From positions 3,100,001 to 3,164,000 of the forward strand of contig OZ244915.1 in assembly GCA_965221815.1 (NCBI GenBank): a DNA stretch of 64,000 nucleotides. The letters are read 5' to 3'. Positions 26,016 to 34,746 of this stretch are shown here, one piece after another (the stretch's first letter is position 1; every line of letters starts with the position of its first letter). The translations under genes were made by a program, and so were the position numbers. The stretch is from JAPOXR01 sp965221815. GTDB lineage: Bacteria > Pseudomonadota > Alphaproteobacteria > Rhodobacterales > Rhodobacteraceae. The notes below the pieces were generated by a model. That model saw nothing but the letters and a program-made list of their open reading frames with translations. It was not told where the DNA came from and searched no databases.

Positions 26016-26310
26016 CAAAAAACTTATCAATGATGCGAAAATGCATCACAAAGATTGGCGGGGCGTGTGTTCCGTCTTGCTGGCAGATCTTTCAGATAAT
26101 TTAGACAATCAGAACGCCGTTTATCTTCGCTGAAATATCCCCACTAACCATCCTGCTCTCTCATTTATTGCGGATCGGAATCGTAGCAATGTTCCCAGCA
26201 CCCGCAGACATCAAACGGGGCGTTTCACAAATTTTTGCCCGACCGGTGCGAAGGCAGCGTCCACCTCGTCCTTGAATTCTCATCCACATTGACGCTGATT
26301 TTCGGACTGA
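26016..26310. other. Region between the porin promoter and the intron remnant
   Basis: No gene is recognised. The right part may be decayed upstream sequence of the group II intron open frame, but no reverse transcriptase motif can be read in it. Confidence 0.4.
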
Positions 26311-26673
26311 TTGACGCACCGCAGCTGCCCGGAGGAACCGTTCACTTTCCTTGGGTATGGCATCGGACGCAACTTCCGCAAGATCAGTGCACAGACCGCG
26401 GCCCAATACGGATGGATGAACACGGGGGATATGGCGCGTCGTCTCAACGGGATGCTCTCCGGTTGGGCGAACGATTATCGTCTCGTTCAAGTCAGTCCGG
26501 CCTATGCAGCGATTGATGCGCACACGACATAGCGGCTACGACAATGGCTCTGTCGAAAACACAAGGTGAAGGCCGGGAAGCCTGTGCACTTCTCAAACAC
26601 GCGGCTGTGGGACATCTACGGCCTCAGACCACTTGCGCCGCCGACAAAGAGCTTTGCGCGGGCAAAGTCATGA
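26311..26673 (+). pseudogene. Group II intron reverse transcriptase/maturase, C-terminal remnant
   Basis: The frame reads FTFLGYGIGRNFRKISAQTA, then RRLNGMLSGWANDYRLVQVS, the thumb/maturase X region of intron-encoded proteins. After an in-frame TAG at 26530-26532 it continues in the same frame with RLRQWLCRKHKVKAGKPVHF and LWDIYGLRPL, as expected for the maturase end. The reverse transcriptase catalytic domain is absent. Just downstream (about 26680-26745) GATGCGGGAGGTCCGCACGT and GATGAG resemble the RNA segment that follows the open frame in such introns. This is a dead fragment. Confidence 0.75.
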
Positions 26674-26867
26674 CATCCAGTGGGAAAGTCGGATGCGGGA
26701 GGTCCGCACGTCCAGTTTGATGAGCGAGGGAGAGGAAACCAGCACATTGCAATGGCGCCTCCCTCCGACTCTACATTTTTTCGTTCGAAACAGTGATTTT
26801 TCAGTCTGACAGCCCACGCGGAAACCCGAATAGTCGCCTGAAATGCCCCACGTTATGCGGGACTCTC

Positions 26868-27047
26868 CTAATTGCGATCCGATGTGACCTTTTCTTGGGC
26901 ATCATTCTTTGATGTCATATTGCCCTCTGCAGTGATGGAGCCAAAGCCGTTTTGGGGTTTCTGGTACTCATAAGGCAAGACAATCTCCTGGATTTGGTCA
27001 ACCGGAATGACAGGTGTCTTGTTTTCGCTACTCTGTGTCTGCGGCAT
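26868..27047 (-). CDS. Small protein coupled to the Ntn-hydrolase gene
   Basis: A 59-residue frame starting at the ATG at 27047, MPQTQSSENKTPVIPVDQIQ, ending in a Lys/Asp-rich tail. It overlaps the 3' end of the proteasome-like gene by 20 bases on the same strand, so it would be translated by re-initiation. It has no recognisable domain and looks partly disordered. I list it because of the overlap and coding-like composition; expression is unproven. It could be a substrate, regulator or tag-like partner of the upstream hydrolase. Confidence 0.5.
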   Translation of the reverse strand: MPQTQSSENKTPVIPVDQIQEIVLPYEYQKPQNGFGSITAEGNMTSKNDAQEKVTSDRN

Positions 27048-27858
27048 GATCCGATGTCCTCCTATTCAGATGGTGGGGATAGTAATGCTTCCGACGGATC
27101 CACTTAAAGCCTTCGTATCGGGTCACCGTTGCAATGTCCGTATCGCCCCCGACGGTATCGGCTCCCGGAAGAAAAGCAACATAGCGTTTGGTCATGTCGA
27201 CGAGAAAATCGGCAAGATCAATCGCACTCTGGATCGGCATTGAGTCACTTACTAATGGTGTCTGAATCGTCTGATATTCCAAATTGAGTGACTGAAGTTG
27301 AGACTCATTCAAATCGAGCGTTTGTAGAGCCACGTTTAAATTGGGGTCAATGCCCAGCAACAAACGGCTGATGGCCTGGATTTGGCCGCCCCATATAATT
27401 TTGCTACCCTCTTCAGCCGTACAAAGCTGCGTGGGGTCCTGAAATATTCCATTTAAGATATGAACCTTCCATATTTCGGCATGGTTCTGATTCCCATATC
27501 CTCCAATCCAGAACTCAAAAGAGTCTTGCGGAGATGGCCCAAGTTTTTGATACTCGTCATGGAAGAATTGATGCGCTTTATAGGTCACATCCTTGACTGC
27601 GCAACTCGCGTTGCCGACGCTATCCATCAGCTGGATATGGAGTTCCTTTGCAAGGTTGCTGATTGAGATTGAACCAAAGCTGCCCATTCCAGCAACCATT
27701 GCTACAGTGTTCTTGTACAAGTTGAAGACCTTCAGGCCATGCTTCCAGACATTGTGTACGCCAGACGCACCCTCGGGGCTTTTGGCCATCAGGGCCACAG
27801 CACTGTCTGCTGCAAACACAACGCCGTCATGCACTTTGACAGCAACGCAGATTGTCAT
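27028..27858 (-). CDS. Proteasome-like N-terminal-nucleophile hydrolase
   Basis: A 276-residue protein starting MTICVAVKVHDGVVFAADSA, the first strand pair of proteasome beta subunits and HslV. Removal of Met would expose Thr1; Asp17 falls exactly at the catalytic Asp position of beta subunits, and the Lys before VFNL (Lys42) aligns with catalytic Lys33 after a 9-residue insertion. The following AMVAGMGSFGS matches the glycine segment that forms the oxyanion hole. No ATPase partner (HslU, Mpa) is next to it; a 59-residue frame overlaps its end. It could be a self-compartmentalised protease, like the bacterial Anbu/HslV relatives, in an accessory locus. Substrate unknown. Confidence 0.75.
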   Translation of the reverse strand: MTICVAVKVHDGVVFAADSAVALMAKSPEGASGVHNVWKHGLKVFNLYKNTVAMVAGMGSFGSISISNLAKELHIQLMDSVGNASCAVKDVTYKAHQFFHDEYQKLGPSPQDSFEFWIGGYGNQNHAEIWKVHILNGIFQDPTQLCTAEEGSKIIWGGQIQAISRLLLGIDPNLNVALQTLDLNESQLQSLNLEYQTIQTPLVSDSMPIQSAIDLADFLVDMTKRYVAFLPGADTVGGDTDIATVTRYEGFKWIRRKHYYPHHLNRRTSDHAADTE

Positions 27859-28144
27859 GACGTTTTCTGACTGATCACACTATATGCGGCAAAAGCCTGC
27901 ATCCGCAACATCCTGGCAACAAAGAATGGTAGTTTATGATTCGAAATATCATATCATAGGGCTCATCGGTGCAAAATGCGACATAGGATAGATCAGGTCT
28001 CTTGGGTGAGATGGCCCATGATTCGGGCATGGGTGATCATCTTGATGCCGATGCCGAAGATATGATACTCGTGGAATGGATGTGGGCGGTGTCAGGCTCG
28101 ACGGTCGTCCGTGACCCATCTCCTGGTATGAGAGCAGCAGATCA
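27859..28144. other. Intergenic region before the HEPN module
   Basis: About 285 bases, divergent promoters expected. No gene or family-like frame recognised. Confidence 0.4.
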
Positions 28145-28420
28145 ATGAGCACAGATTACAAATTTGTAGAAAAGTTGGTCAGGGAGCAACTCGCACCCAC
28201 AAAGATTTCGAATGTGATCCCAACAGAAGCTGAAGGCTTTGATGGCGATCCCATCCTGCGTGTCCAGGTGGTGCTCGGTGAGAAAAGCCATGCACTGGAT
28301 CCCGACAAGGTTCTGGAACTGGGCCGACTGGCATGGGACAAACTCGTTGACACAGGATCGGACCGCTTTCCGGTCTTCAACTACATGACGGCAGAGGACG
28401 CCGCCGAACAACTTTCCTGA
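28145..28420 (+). CDS. Antitoxin-like partner of a HEPN protein
   Basis: A 91-residue protein, MSTDYKFVEKLVREQLAPTK, with a beta strand segment PILRVQVVLGEKSHALDPDK and the end FPVFNYMTAEDAAEQL. Proteins of this form regularly precede HEPN-domain genes in Alphaproteobacteria and are thought to be antitoxins. Its TGA shares one base with the ATG of the HEPN gene (TGATG), so the pair is coupled. Confidence 0.65.
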   Translation: MSTDYKFVEKLVREQLAPTKISNVIPTEAEGFDGDPILRVQVVLGEKSHALDPDKVLELGRLAWDKLVDTGSDRFPVFNYMTAEDAAEQLS

Positions 28421-28890
28421 TGCAACCCCGCGCCCTGATTACCAGTGCACGACGGTTGCTCGGCAGAGGACGCAAGGGTAAACCTCGACAGTCGGATCTC
28501 AAGCGCGCCATGAGCACGGCTTATTACGCCATGTTCCATGCGCTGTGCCGCAACTGTGCTGATTCCTTTATCGGCACAAACCGCGCTTCGCGAAGCCTGA
28601 GGGCGTGGAGACAAGTCTATCGGTCCGTGGATCATGGGTATGCCAAGACGCAATGCATGAACCAGAGGGTGATGCGTCTGTTCCCTTCAGACATCAAGAG
28701 ATTTGCCGTCAAGTTGAGAGAATTACAGGAACAACGGCTTCTGGCCGACTATGATCCCCTCAGCACTTTCACACGGGCCGATGTCCAGACAGCGATTGAC
28801 GCCGCTGAGACTGCGATTAAAGGATTGCAAAACTCCAATATCAGGGACCGGAAAGCATTTGCGGCCTGGACAGTGATGAAGAAGCGATAG
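28420..28890 (+). CDS. HEPN-domain protein, putative RNase toxin
   Basis: A 156-residue helical protein with the HEPN opening SDLKRAMSTAYYAMFHALCR near residue 24 and the later polar motif RQVYRSVDHGYAK. HEPN proteins are often metal-free RNases whose active site is an Arg-x(3-6)-His motif; RSVDH is a plausible match here. It overlaps the 91-residue gene by one base. The pair has the design of a type II toxin-antitoxin or abortive-infection module; this is inference from family and context. Confidence 0.7.
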   Translation: MQPRALITSARRLLGRGRKGKPRQSDLKRAMSTAYYAMFHALCRNCADSFIGTNRASRSLRAWRQVYRSVDHGYAKTQCMNQRVMRLFPSDIKRFAVKLRELQEQRLLADYDPLSTFTRADVQTAIDAAETAIKGLQNSNIRDRKAFAAWTVMKKR

Positions 28891-28933
28891 CTGTAGCGGC
28901 CTGAAAAATGCACGGAAAATTCCTTAACTCCTA

Positions 28934-29260
28934 ACATAGGAGAGGACCACGACCCAGGATCTCGACATCCAGACCACCCGGCTAGCGGCCGAGGGGTGCC
29001 AGGTCATTCGCACCGAAACCGGCTCCGGTTCCTCCCGCACAGAATTGTAGACCATTCTCGACTTCTTGCGGCAAAGGCACAGCGTCACAGCGTCAAAAGG
29101 ACTCGTATCCTGATTGTTGCGCATCTCCCACCCAGATTGACGCGCTATTGCGGTGCCCATCTCGGCTATGCCGGGGCGTCTCCACCGCAGAGGTCAGGAT
29201 CTCAACGCCCAGCGTGACCGGCTGCAGGCCGCCGACGCGGCGTTGAACCTTTCTTCGGCA
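28934..29260 (+). pseudogene. Two decayed serine-recombinase N-terminal fragments
   Basis: The first fragment reads QDLDIQTTRLAAEGCQVIRT and ETGSGSSRTEL, stop, TILDFLRQ, the start of a resolvase after its catalytic Ser. The second, about 29150-29255, reads LGYAG/VSTAE in shifted frames and then QDLNAQRDRLQAADA, again a resolvase N-terminus. The two are side by side and both broken by stops and frameshifts. They mark old insertion events beside the HEPN module. Confidence 0.6.
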
Positions 29261-29432
29261 TGAATTTATAGCTTGATGTCGATAGAGCTGAGAAATATAC
29301 ATGAATCGCGACCCATCAGGCCGTGCGCCGGTTGGGAGTTGCGGTGACCCGGACCATATAGATAGTGTTGGACCGGTTGCTAGCCGCTTCGAGATGACAG
29401 GAAAAGCCGTTCTGTGGGGAGCGGCTTTTTCG

Positions 29433-30044
29433 TCAAAGTGTTTCAATGCAATAGGCATTTCGCAAGGTTTCCGCGTTGATTTCTTTGTGATCAATCCAGG
29501 CCCGAGAATGTGCGACGATATCTGCAAGCTGCAGCAATCGTTATGCAGAGGAGTCCAGAGAAACGACGCGCTTGACCGCTTTGAATCGACCATCATCGTT
29601 GCGTGCGCTGTCAATAACATGCTGAAAATCAGGATGGGTATTGAGTTCGTTGGCATCAACAATCACTTCGACGTTGCCAACAGGCTTGCCGCCGTATCGA
29701 GATTTGGCGAAACGGCGGACACAGATCTTGATCGTTTCGACCAATGCATTGGCGTAGAGAATCGGCCGGTTCCCCGCAGCAGACTGTATGCGCTTGTTCA
29801 ACATCAGCAGGTTGTCTGAAACAGGCGTCCGAGAGAATCGATCAAGAAGCCCCTTTAGACTCTTATTGTCCCACTCAGTCGCATGCACCTCATTCACAGT
29901 TGAAGGGAGCAAATCACTGAACGCTTTATCAACTTTTCCACATTCGCGCGCCCAGATCATGACACAGCCGAGAGCAAATCCTGCCTCCCCGGCCTGCCCA
30001 TATTCGTCAACGAAACACAAGATCTTTTTGTTGAGCCGTGCCAT
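29433..30044 (-). pseudogene. DUF3800 protein with one in-frame stop
   Basis: DUF3800 proteins have an RNase H-like fold and occur beside mobile and defence genes. The frame begins MARLNKKILCFVDEYGQAGE with the family's Asp-Glu and has VEVIVDANELNTHPDFQHVI. It stops with TAA at 29541-29543 after VVSLDSSA, but the same frame remains open for 35 more codons, reading LLQLADIVAHSRAWIDHKEI and ending CIETL at 29433; this is the conserved C-terminal Asp motif of the family. One base change therefore separates a 203-residue full-length protein from the 167-residue truncated one. The TAA could be a recent nonsense mutation or be read through. Confidence 0.75.
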
Positions 30045-30055
30045 GAATTGTCATC

Positions 30056-30412
30056 TCAGCCTTGGCCACGCATTTTGTTCCGACGGGCGTTGGGTGATTC
30101 TGTCCTCTGGTGGCTTTCGTTGCGCTCTGCTCGCTCTCTGTCGAAATCGGGTGCAAGCGTCTTGAGACGCGTGACAAGCCCATCCATGTGATAGATATTG
30201 GACCCGAAATCACCAGCATCAGTATATTGTTGCTCGCGTCTGATGAACCCGGCACTTTCCAGTTCCTGAATGTGTTTTTTGAGTGTGGATTCAGAAATAC
30301 GGATTCGCTGAAGAAGATGGCGCTTCGGAGGGTAAAGCGGACGGTTGGGATCCATCCAGTCACTCAGCAGCTGAACCAGAATAGTATCGGGCTTATATAC
30401 AAAGGTAACCAT
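30056..30412 (-). CDS. Winged-helix DNA-binding protein
   Basis: From the Met at 30412 the protein has about 118 residues: PDTILVQLLSDWMDPNRPLY, then HLLQRIRISESTLKKHIQEL and ESAGFIRRE, a classical winged helix of the HTH_36 type used by phage and plasmid regulators. The C-terminus is basic (NARRNKMRGQG). An 18-base palindrome about 50 bases upstream is a likely autoregulatory operator. It lies 11 bases before the DUF3800 gene and may share its transcript. Confidence 0.65.
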   Translation of the reverse strand: MVTFVYKPDTILVQLLSDWMDPNRPLYPPKRHLLQRIRISESTLKKHIQELESAGFIRREQQYTDAGDFGSNIYHMDGLVTRLKTLAPDFDRERAERNESHQRTESPNARRNKMRGQG

Positions 30413-30464
30413 AACTATATAATAAAAACAATAACTTATAAAAATTTCTTCTGCTATCGCCAAT

Positions 30465-30482
30465 TGTTGACACAGGTCAACA
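30465..30482. promoter_or_regulatory. Palindromic operator before the winged-helix gene
   Basis: TGTTGAC and GTCAACA form perfect 7-base arms around a 4-base spacer, 53 bases upstream of the winged-helix start at 30412. Symmetry and position suit binding of a dimeric repressor. Confidence 0.55.
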
Positions 30483-30961
30483 CGGCCTCAGTTGACAAAC
30501 TGCCGCTGCTGCCAAGAATATTTTAAGAAAACCAATGAAATCATTGTCTTGCAAGGCGGCGGTTGATTACTTTTTGCAGAAATTCGCAGCAGAGTTGACT
30601 GAAGCCCTGACACGCGAATTCGTTTGTTCGGAAGATTGGAAGCGCAAGCCCACGGCTGACGATGGCTGACCACCAGATTGATCAAGTCTTATCGGCTTCA
30701 GTTGTGACCTCACCCCGTACCTGTGTGTTCAGCGCTGCAAAACCACCAGAGTCCGCCGCACTCTCAGATTCTCACCCTGATTGACGTGCCATAGTGAGAG
30801 GCGTCTGCGCTGCGCAACCTCTCTGATCCATGATATCAACCGGCAAGCCGGAATACGTTGCGTTTTAGCCAAAGGCAAAAGGTCTGTCTGATCTTGTTTA
30901 TCAAACTATAATATATTATACAGATTTTTAATATATTTTGCTATAATTTGGTAAAAGTTCT
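30483..30961. other. AT-rich intergenic region before the AAA ATPase
   Basis: About 480 bases without a gene. The last 80 bases are very AT-rich and contain the perfect palindrome TATAATATATTATA (30907-30920), which could include a -10 box for the ATPase gene. Confidence 0.5.
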
Positions 30962-32146
30962 ATGGATCCGTATATAAATCCCTTTACTCCTGGCGCTGGG
31001 ATCACGCCCCCGGAACTGGCCGGGCGGCAAGAGGTGCTGGAAAATGCGCGGACGTCTTTTCGTCGCGCCGTGGCTGGGAAAAATGCGCGGCACATGCTGC
31101 TGCTGGGGCTGCGGGGCACGGGCAAAACGGCCTTGCTCAACGCAATCGAGCGCATTGGTTGCGAAGAAGAGCTTCTGGTGACGCGTTTTGAGGCGTCGGA
31201 AGACAAGGCTTTTGTCGAAATGCTGACTGTCGACATCCGCAAGGTCCTCCGCAGCCTCTCGACCATAGGAGTCGCCAGAGATCTGGCGACTCAGGGTCTT
31301 GGGGTGCTCAAAAGCTTTGCCTCCACGGTCACAAAACTATCAGCGTTTGGTGCATCGATTGAGGTGAAACCGGTCCTCGGGGAAGCCGATAGTCGGTATC
31401 TTGAGAAAGACCTTCCCGACATTTTCGCCGCCGTGGGCCGTGCTGCAGCCGCCGCCGGGAAAGGATGGGTACTGCTGATCGATGAAGTTCAGTACCTGGC
31501 CGCCGCAGATTTTTCAGCACTGATCGGTGCACTGCACCGAATGAATCAAATTCAGACACCGGTGGTGTGTGTGGGTGCAGGCCTGCCGCAAGTGGCAAAA
31601 CTGGCTGGAGATGCAAAATCCTACGCAGAGCGCTTGTTTGCGTATACAGAAATCGGTGCCTTGGACCGGGTTGACGCGCGGCAGGCCATACTGAGGCCGA
31701 TTGAAGACGAGGGGGCTTCCATTGATGCGGCTGCGCTCGATGCAATCGTGGAGGGTGCACACGGTTACCCGTTCTACCTCCAGGCCTGGGGCTCGGAAGT
31801 TTGGGATCAGGCGGCGGGTCCGTCCATAGATCTGAATGACGCTTTGAACGCCAGGCACCGCACGCGTGAGATACTCGACAACGGTTTTTTCAGGGTGCGA
31901 ACGGACCGCCTGACTCCGGCGGAGATGACGTTTGTGACGGCGATGGCCGATTTGGGTGATGGCCCCTACCCGATTGCTGAAGTTGCTGCAAAATTAGGTA
32001 AATCCCTGGGATCGCTGGGCCCCACGCGAGCGGGAGCCATCAATAAAGGGATGATCTACAGCTCCGGTCATGGCGTTCTTGACTTCACCGTGCCTCTCTT
32101 TGCTGACCACTTGCGGCGGCGTGTCGTGTCCATGAGAGAGAATTGA
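30962..32146 (+). CDS. AAA ATPase of the archaeal-ATPase/Orc1 type, stand-alone
   Basis: A 394-residue P-loop ATPase: FVGR-like box ELAGRQEVLENARTSFRRAV, Walker A LGLRGTGKTALLNAI near residue 48, Walker B WVLLIDEVQYL near residue 169, and a sensor segment TPVVCVGAGLPQVAKL. The C-terminal part (about 300-394) looks like a winged helix. Such ATPases, related to STAND proteins, occur as single genes or as sensors in defence islands; the neighbours here fit that setting but no effector gene is coupled to it. The start ATG at 30962 has no strong ribosome site. Confidence 0.75.
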   Translation: MDPYINPFTPGAGITPPELAGRQEVLENARTSFRRAVAGKNARHMLLLGLRGTGKTALLNAIERIGCEEELLVTRFEASEDKAFVEMLTVDIRKVLRSLSTIGVARDLATQGLGVLKSFASTVTKLSAFGASIEVKPVLGEADSRYLEKDLPDIFAAVGRAAAAAGKGWVLLIDEVQYLAAADFSALIGALHRMNQIQTPVVCVGAGLPQVAKLAGDAKSYAERLFAYTEIGALDRVDARQAILRPIEDEGASIDAAALDAIVEGAHGYPFYLQAWGSEVWDQAAGPSIDLNDALNARHRTREILDNGFFRVRTDRLTPAEMTFVTAMADLGDGPYPIAEVAAKLGKSLGSLGPTRAGAINKGMIYSSGHGVLDFTVPLFADHLRRRVVSMREN

Positions 32147-32413
32147 CACCAATTTGCCGGTCGCAAAGAGAATAAAAGGCCGGTTGTCCGGGCGCTTTTC
32201 CAACATACACCGACACGAGCCAGCGAGACAGCTACCACACTGCGCGCCCAATTTTCCTGTTTTGGAGTCCATTCAAGATCACGGCAGTCTGTCGGGAAGG
32301 GCTCTTGCTCATGATCCGGCATCATGCGATGTCAGCATGACTGCAGACAAACTGGCAGATTTTCAGATCCGCGGGTCGCCTGTCATGCATCACAACCGTT
32401 ATCGATGCTGTTC

Positions 32414-33253
32414 TCAGCCGAGTTCGAGGGTCGCAACAGCATAGCAGCAGGCCATCATGGTGGGTTGTTGCCCGAGATACATACGGGCAGTGGCAAAACC
32501 TGGTTGCAGGCCGGCCTGTTGGCAGAGTTCGGTCATCCCGATTGAGCTGTCGGGAACATCAATCATATATTCACCTTCGAATTGACAGGCGGCATGAAAG
32601 AAGAGCATCCGCGCCATGGCGGGGTCATGCGCAACGAGAGGACCAAATTTGTATCCGTTCCGGCAACGGCGGACCGTCGCACATCCGGCAATTTTATCGC
32701 CCGCCTTGACAACAAATGTCACGCGACTGGCAGAATTTTCAAACCAGTTCGCCAGATAACGGATTTTTTTGAAGCCCGAGGCTTGAGCCTCCATGTCGAC
32801 CAGAGCAGGAATGTCATGGTGCGTGGCATGGCGAATATTGACGGCGTGTTCTCCGCTGATTTTCCCTGCATATCGTGTCGTTCGGCCCGCGAGGACAAAT
32901 CCGGAGCGGGCATAATTCTGTTGTTGTTCATGGACGCCGTCGAGACCAACGACACGGTTTTCGGCATGTGCCAACCCACGCTGCCAGAGGCCAATACCAA
33001 TTCCCCGCCCGCGATGTGAAGGTCGGACGATATAAAGACCCAGAAAGGCAAATTCATCGCTATGATTGACGACAGATATGCATCCGACAGTCCGTCCCTT
33101 TTCAGTTGCAACAAAAAACCCGTCAGGATCGGCACAGTAAAATGCAGTGGCATCATCCAGACCCGGATTCCAACCCTCGCTGGCTGCCCATTCCAGCATG
33201 GTCTCAACATCCGCAGCCGTTGCGTTTTTATAATCGATCACTTGAGTCACCAT
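32414..33253 (-). CDS. Double-domain GNAT acetyltransferase
   Basis: About 279 residues with a complete N-terminal GNAT domain, including the acetyl-CoA loop RPSHRGRGIGIGLWQRGL, and a C-terminal domain of the Acetyltransf_18 type (INDF-like segment FVVKAGDKIAGCATVRRCRN, end AGLQPGFATARMYLGQ). The start is placed at 33253, before VTQVIDYKNATAADVETMLE. Substrate unknown; proteins of this type are often annotated as YitI-like. It stands alone, with the AAA ATPase convergent to it. Confidence 0.75.
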   Translation of the reverse strand: MVTQVIDYKNATAADVETMLEWAASEGWNPGLDDATAFYCADPDGFFVATEKGRTVGCISVVNHSDEFAFLGLYIVRPSHRGRGIGIGLWQRGLAHAENRVVGLDGVHEQQQNYARSGFVLAGRTTRYAGKISGEHAVNIRHATHHDIPALVDMEAQASGFKKIRYLANWFENSASRVTFVVKAGDKIAGCATVRRCRNGYKFGPLVAHDPAMARMLFFHAACQFEGEYMIDVPDSSIGMTELCQQAGLQPGFATARMYLGQQPTMMACCYAVATLELG

Positions 33254-33731
33254 CATTTTTCTGGCGCGCCAGGCCGCTGCAATCTCCAGCGTCAAGCCCT
33301 GACAGATGCTGCAAAAGGACCTGGATCAGCCGACATCAGCACAAAACCATTCCGCTCCATATACCCCGCATTCATTCAGGACATCCATTGCCGGAGAGAT
33401 GAGCAGGATCACATGAGTCGGGGTATTCTGCACAACAACCATGTGCCATGCATCTCTTGAAGCCAATATCCGAATCTGTCCGGGATTCTCAATCAGCAGA
33501 ATCACGGGAGAGGGAGGGCCATCAGGAGGGGCGCTCCGCCCCATCAGGTCATCATTTGTCTGTCGGTGGGGTCACCATATTGCACAATATTTCTTCATAA
33601 CTCCCGATAGACGCCACAATATTCATCAATTGACGGCATGCCGATGATCCGAATCCTGATCCAGTTGCTCATTGCAGTCCAGAACTGCATATAAGCGATG
33701 AACGAGATGGCACAGGGAATGGAGAGCGCAT
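33254..33731. other. Intergenic region before the ABC transporter operon
   Basis: About 480 bases. A minus-strand frame (33326-33544) contains coding-like sequence (LLIENPGQIRILASRDAWHM) but no family is recognised, so I do not call it. Confidence 0.4.
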
Positions 33732-34715
33732 TTGCGTGCGAAGAATGATCTTGAGCTTGTCGCTCTCTCCAAACGTTATGGCGAAACGATTGCTGTCGAC
33801 ACGATCAGCTATCGTTTCGCTGCTGGCACCTACGCATGTCTTCTTGGTCCTTCGGGTTGTGGCAAATCATCAACCCTCCGCATGATTGCCGGGCACGTGT
33901 CGGTATCGGATGGCAATATCATTCTGGGTGGGGCCGACATTACCGATTTGCCTCCTGCCAAGCGAGGGACTGCGATGATGTTCCAGAATTATGCGTTATT
34001 TCCCCATCTGAACGTGGTTGAGAATGTCGAATTCAGCCTGAGAATGAAGGGTGTGGATGGACCAACACGGCGCCAACGTGCGAACGCACTCCTTGAAATT
34101 GTTGATATGGTGAATTTTGCAGACCGCGTTCCGGCCCAATTGTCCGGTGGCCAACAGCAGAGAGTGGCATTGGCCCGCGCCCTGATCACTGAACCACAGG
34201 TTCTACTTCTTGATGAGCCCCTGTCTGCACTGGATCCGTTCCTTCGGATTCGAATGCGGGCAGAACTCAAACGCCTGCAACGTGAATTTGGCATCACCTT
34301 TATCCATGTGACGCATACCCAGGAAGAGGCGCTCGCGCTGGCGGAAGAGATTGTCGTGATGAACGAAGCGCGGATCGAACAAGCGGGAAAGACGCGCGAG
34401 GTCTTTGATGCGCCCAGGACTGCGTTTGCCGCACGTTTTCTGGGTTCGCACAATGTCATCACCATGCCCGAGGGCAAAATTGCCGTCCGTACCGACGCCA
34501 TCGAAATCAAGGCACCCGATGCGGCTCACATGCAGGGAGCGATCACCAATATCGAATATGCAGGCACCCATGTGACGCTGACCGCTGTCATTGCCGGGGA
34601 CCAGGAAATCACTGCGCATCTCACGGACAAGGAATTTTTTGCAACACCCAGAGAATTTGGCGAGCTCGTGGGGCTCGAATGGAATCGTCAGGCGGCCCAC
34701 AAACTTGACGCATGA
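33732..34715 (+). CDS. ABC transporter ATP-binding protein, spermidine/putrescine type
   Basis: A 327-residue PotA-like ATPase that energises uptake of a small cationic or acidic substrate. Walker A is LLGPSGCGKSSTLRMIAG, the signature is LSGGQQQRVALARAL, Walker B is VLLLDEPLSALDP. The C-terminal TOBE region is short. The start is TTG at 33732, with GGAG 8 bases upstream. First gene of a five-gene operon ending with a racemase. The substrate is not predicted by sequence alone. Confidence 0.9.
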   Translation: MRAKNDLELVALSKRYGETIAVDTISYRFAAGTYACLLGPSGCGKSSTLRMIAGHVSVSDGNIILGGADITDLPPAKRGTAMMFQNYALFPHLNVVENVEFSLRMKGVDGPTRRQRANALLEIVDMVNFADRVPAQLSGGQQQRVALARALITEPQVLLLDEPLSALDPFLRIRMRAELKRLQREFGITFIHVTHTQEEALALAEEIVVMNEARIEQAGKTREVFDAPRTAFAARFLGSHNVITMPEGKIAVRTDAIEIKAPDAAHMQGAITNIEYAGTHVTLTAVIAGDQEITAHLTDKEFFATPREFGELVGLEWNRQAAHKLDA

Positions 34716-34746
34716 CACCCACAATTGACGTTATGGAGACGATAAG

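Noticed and set aside
29093..29662. 189-codon minus-strand frame
   Set aside because: Shifted frame over the DUF3800 end and resolvase debris; the in-frame DUF3800 continuation is the conserved one.
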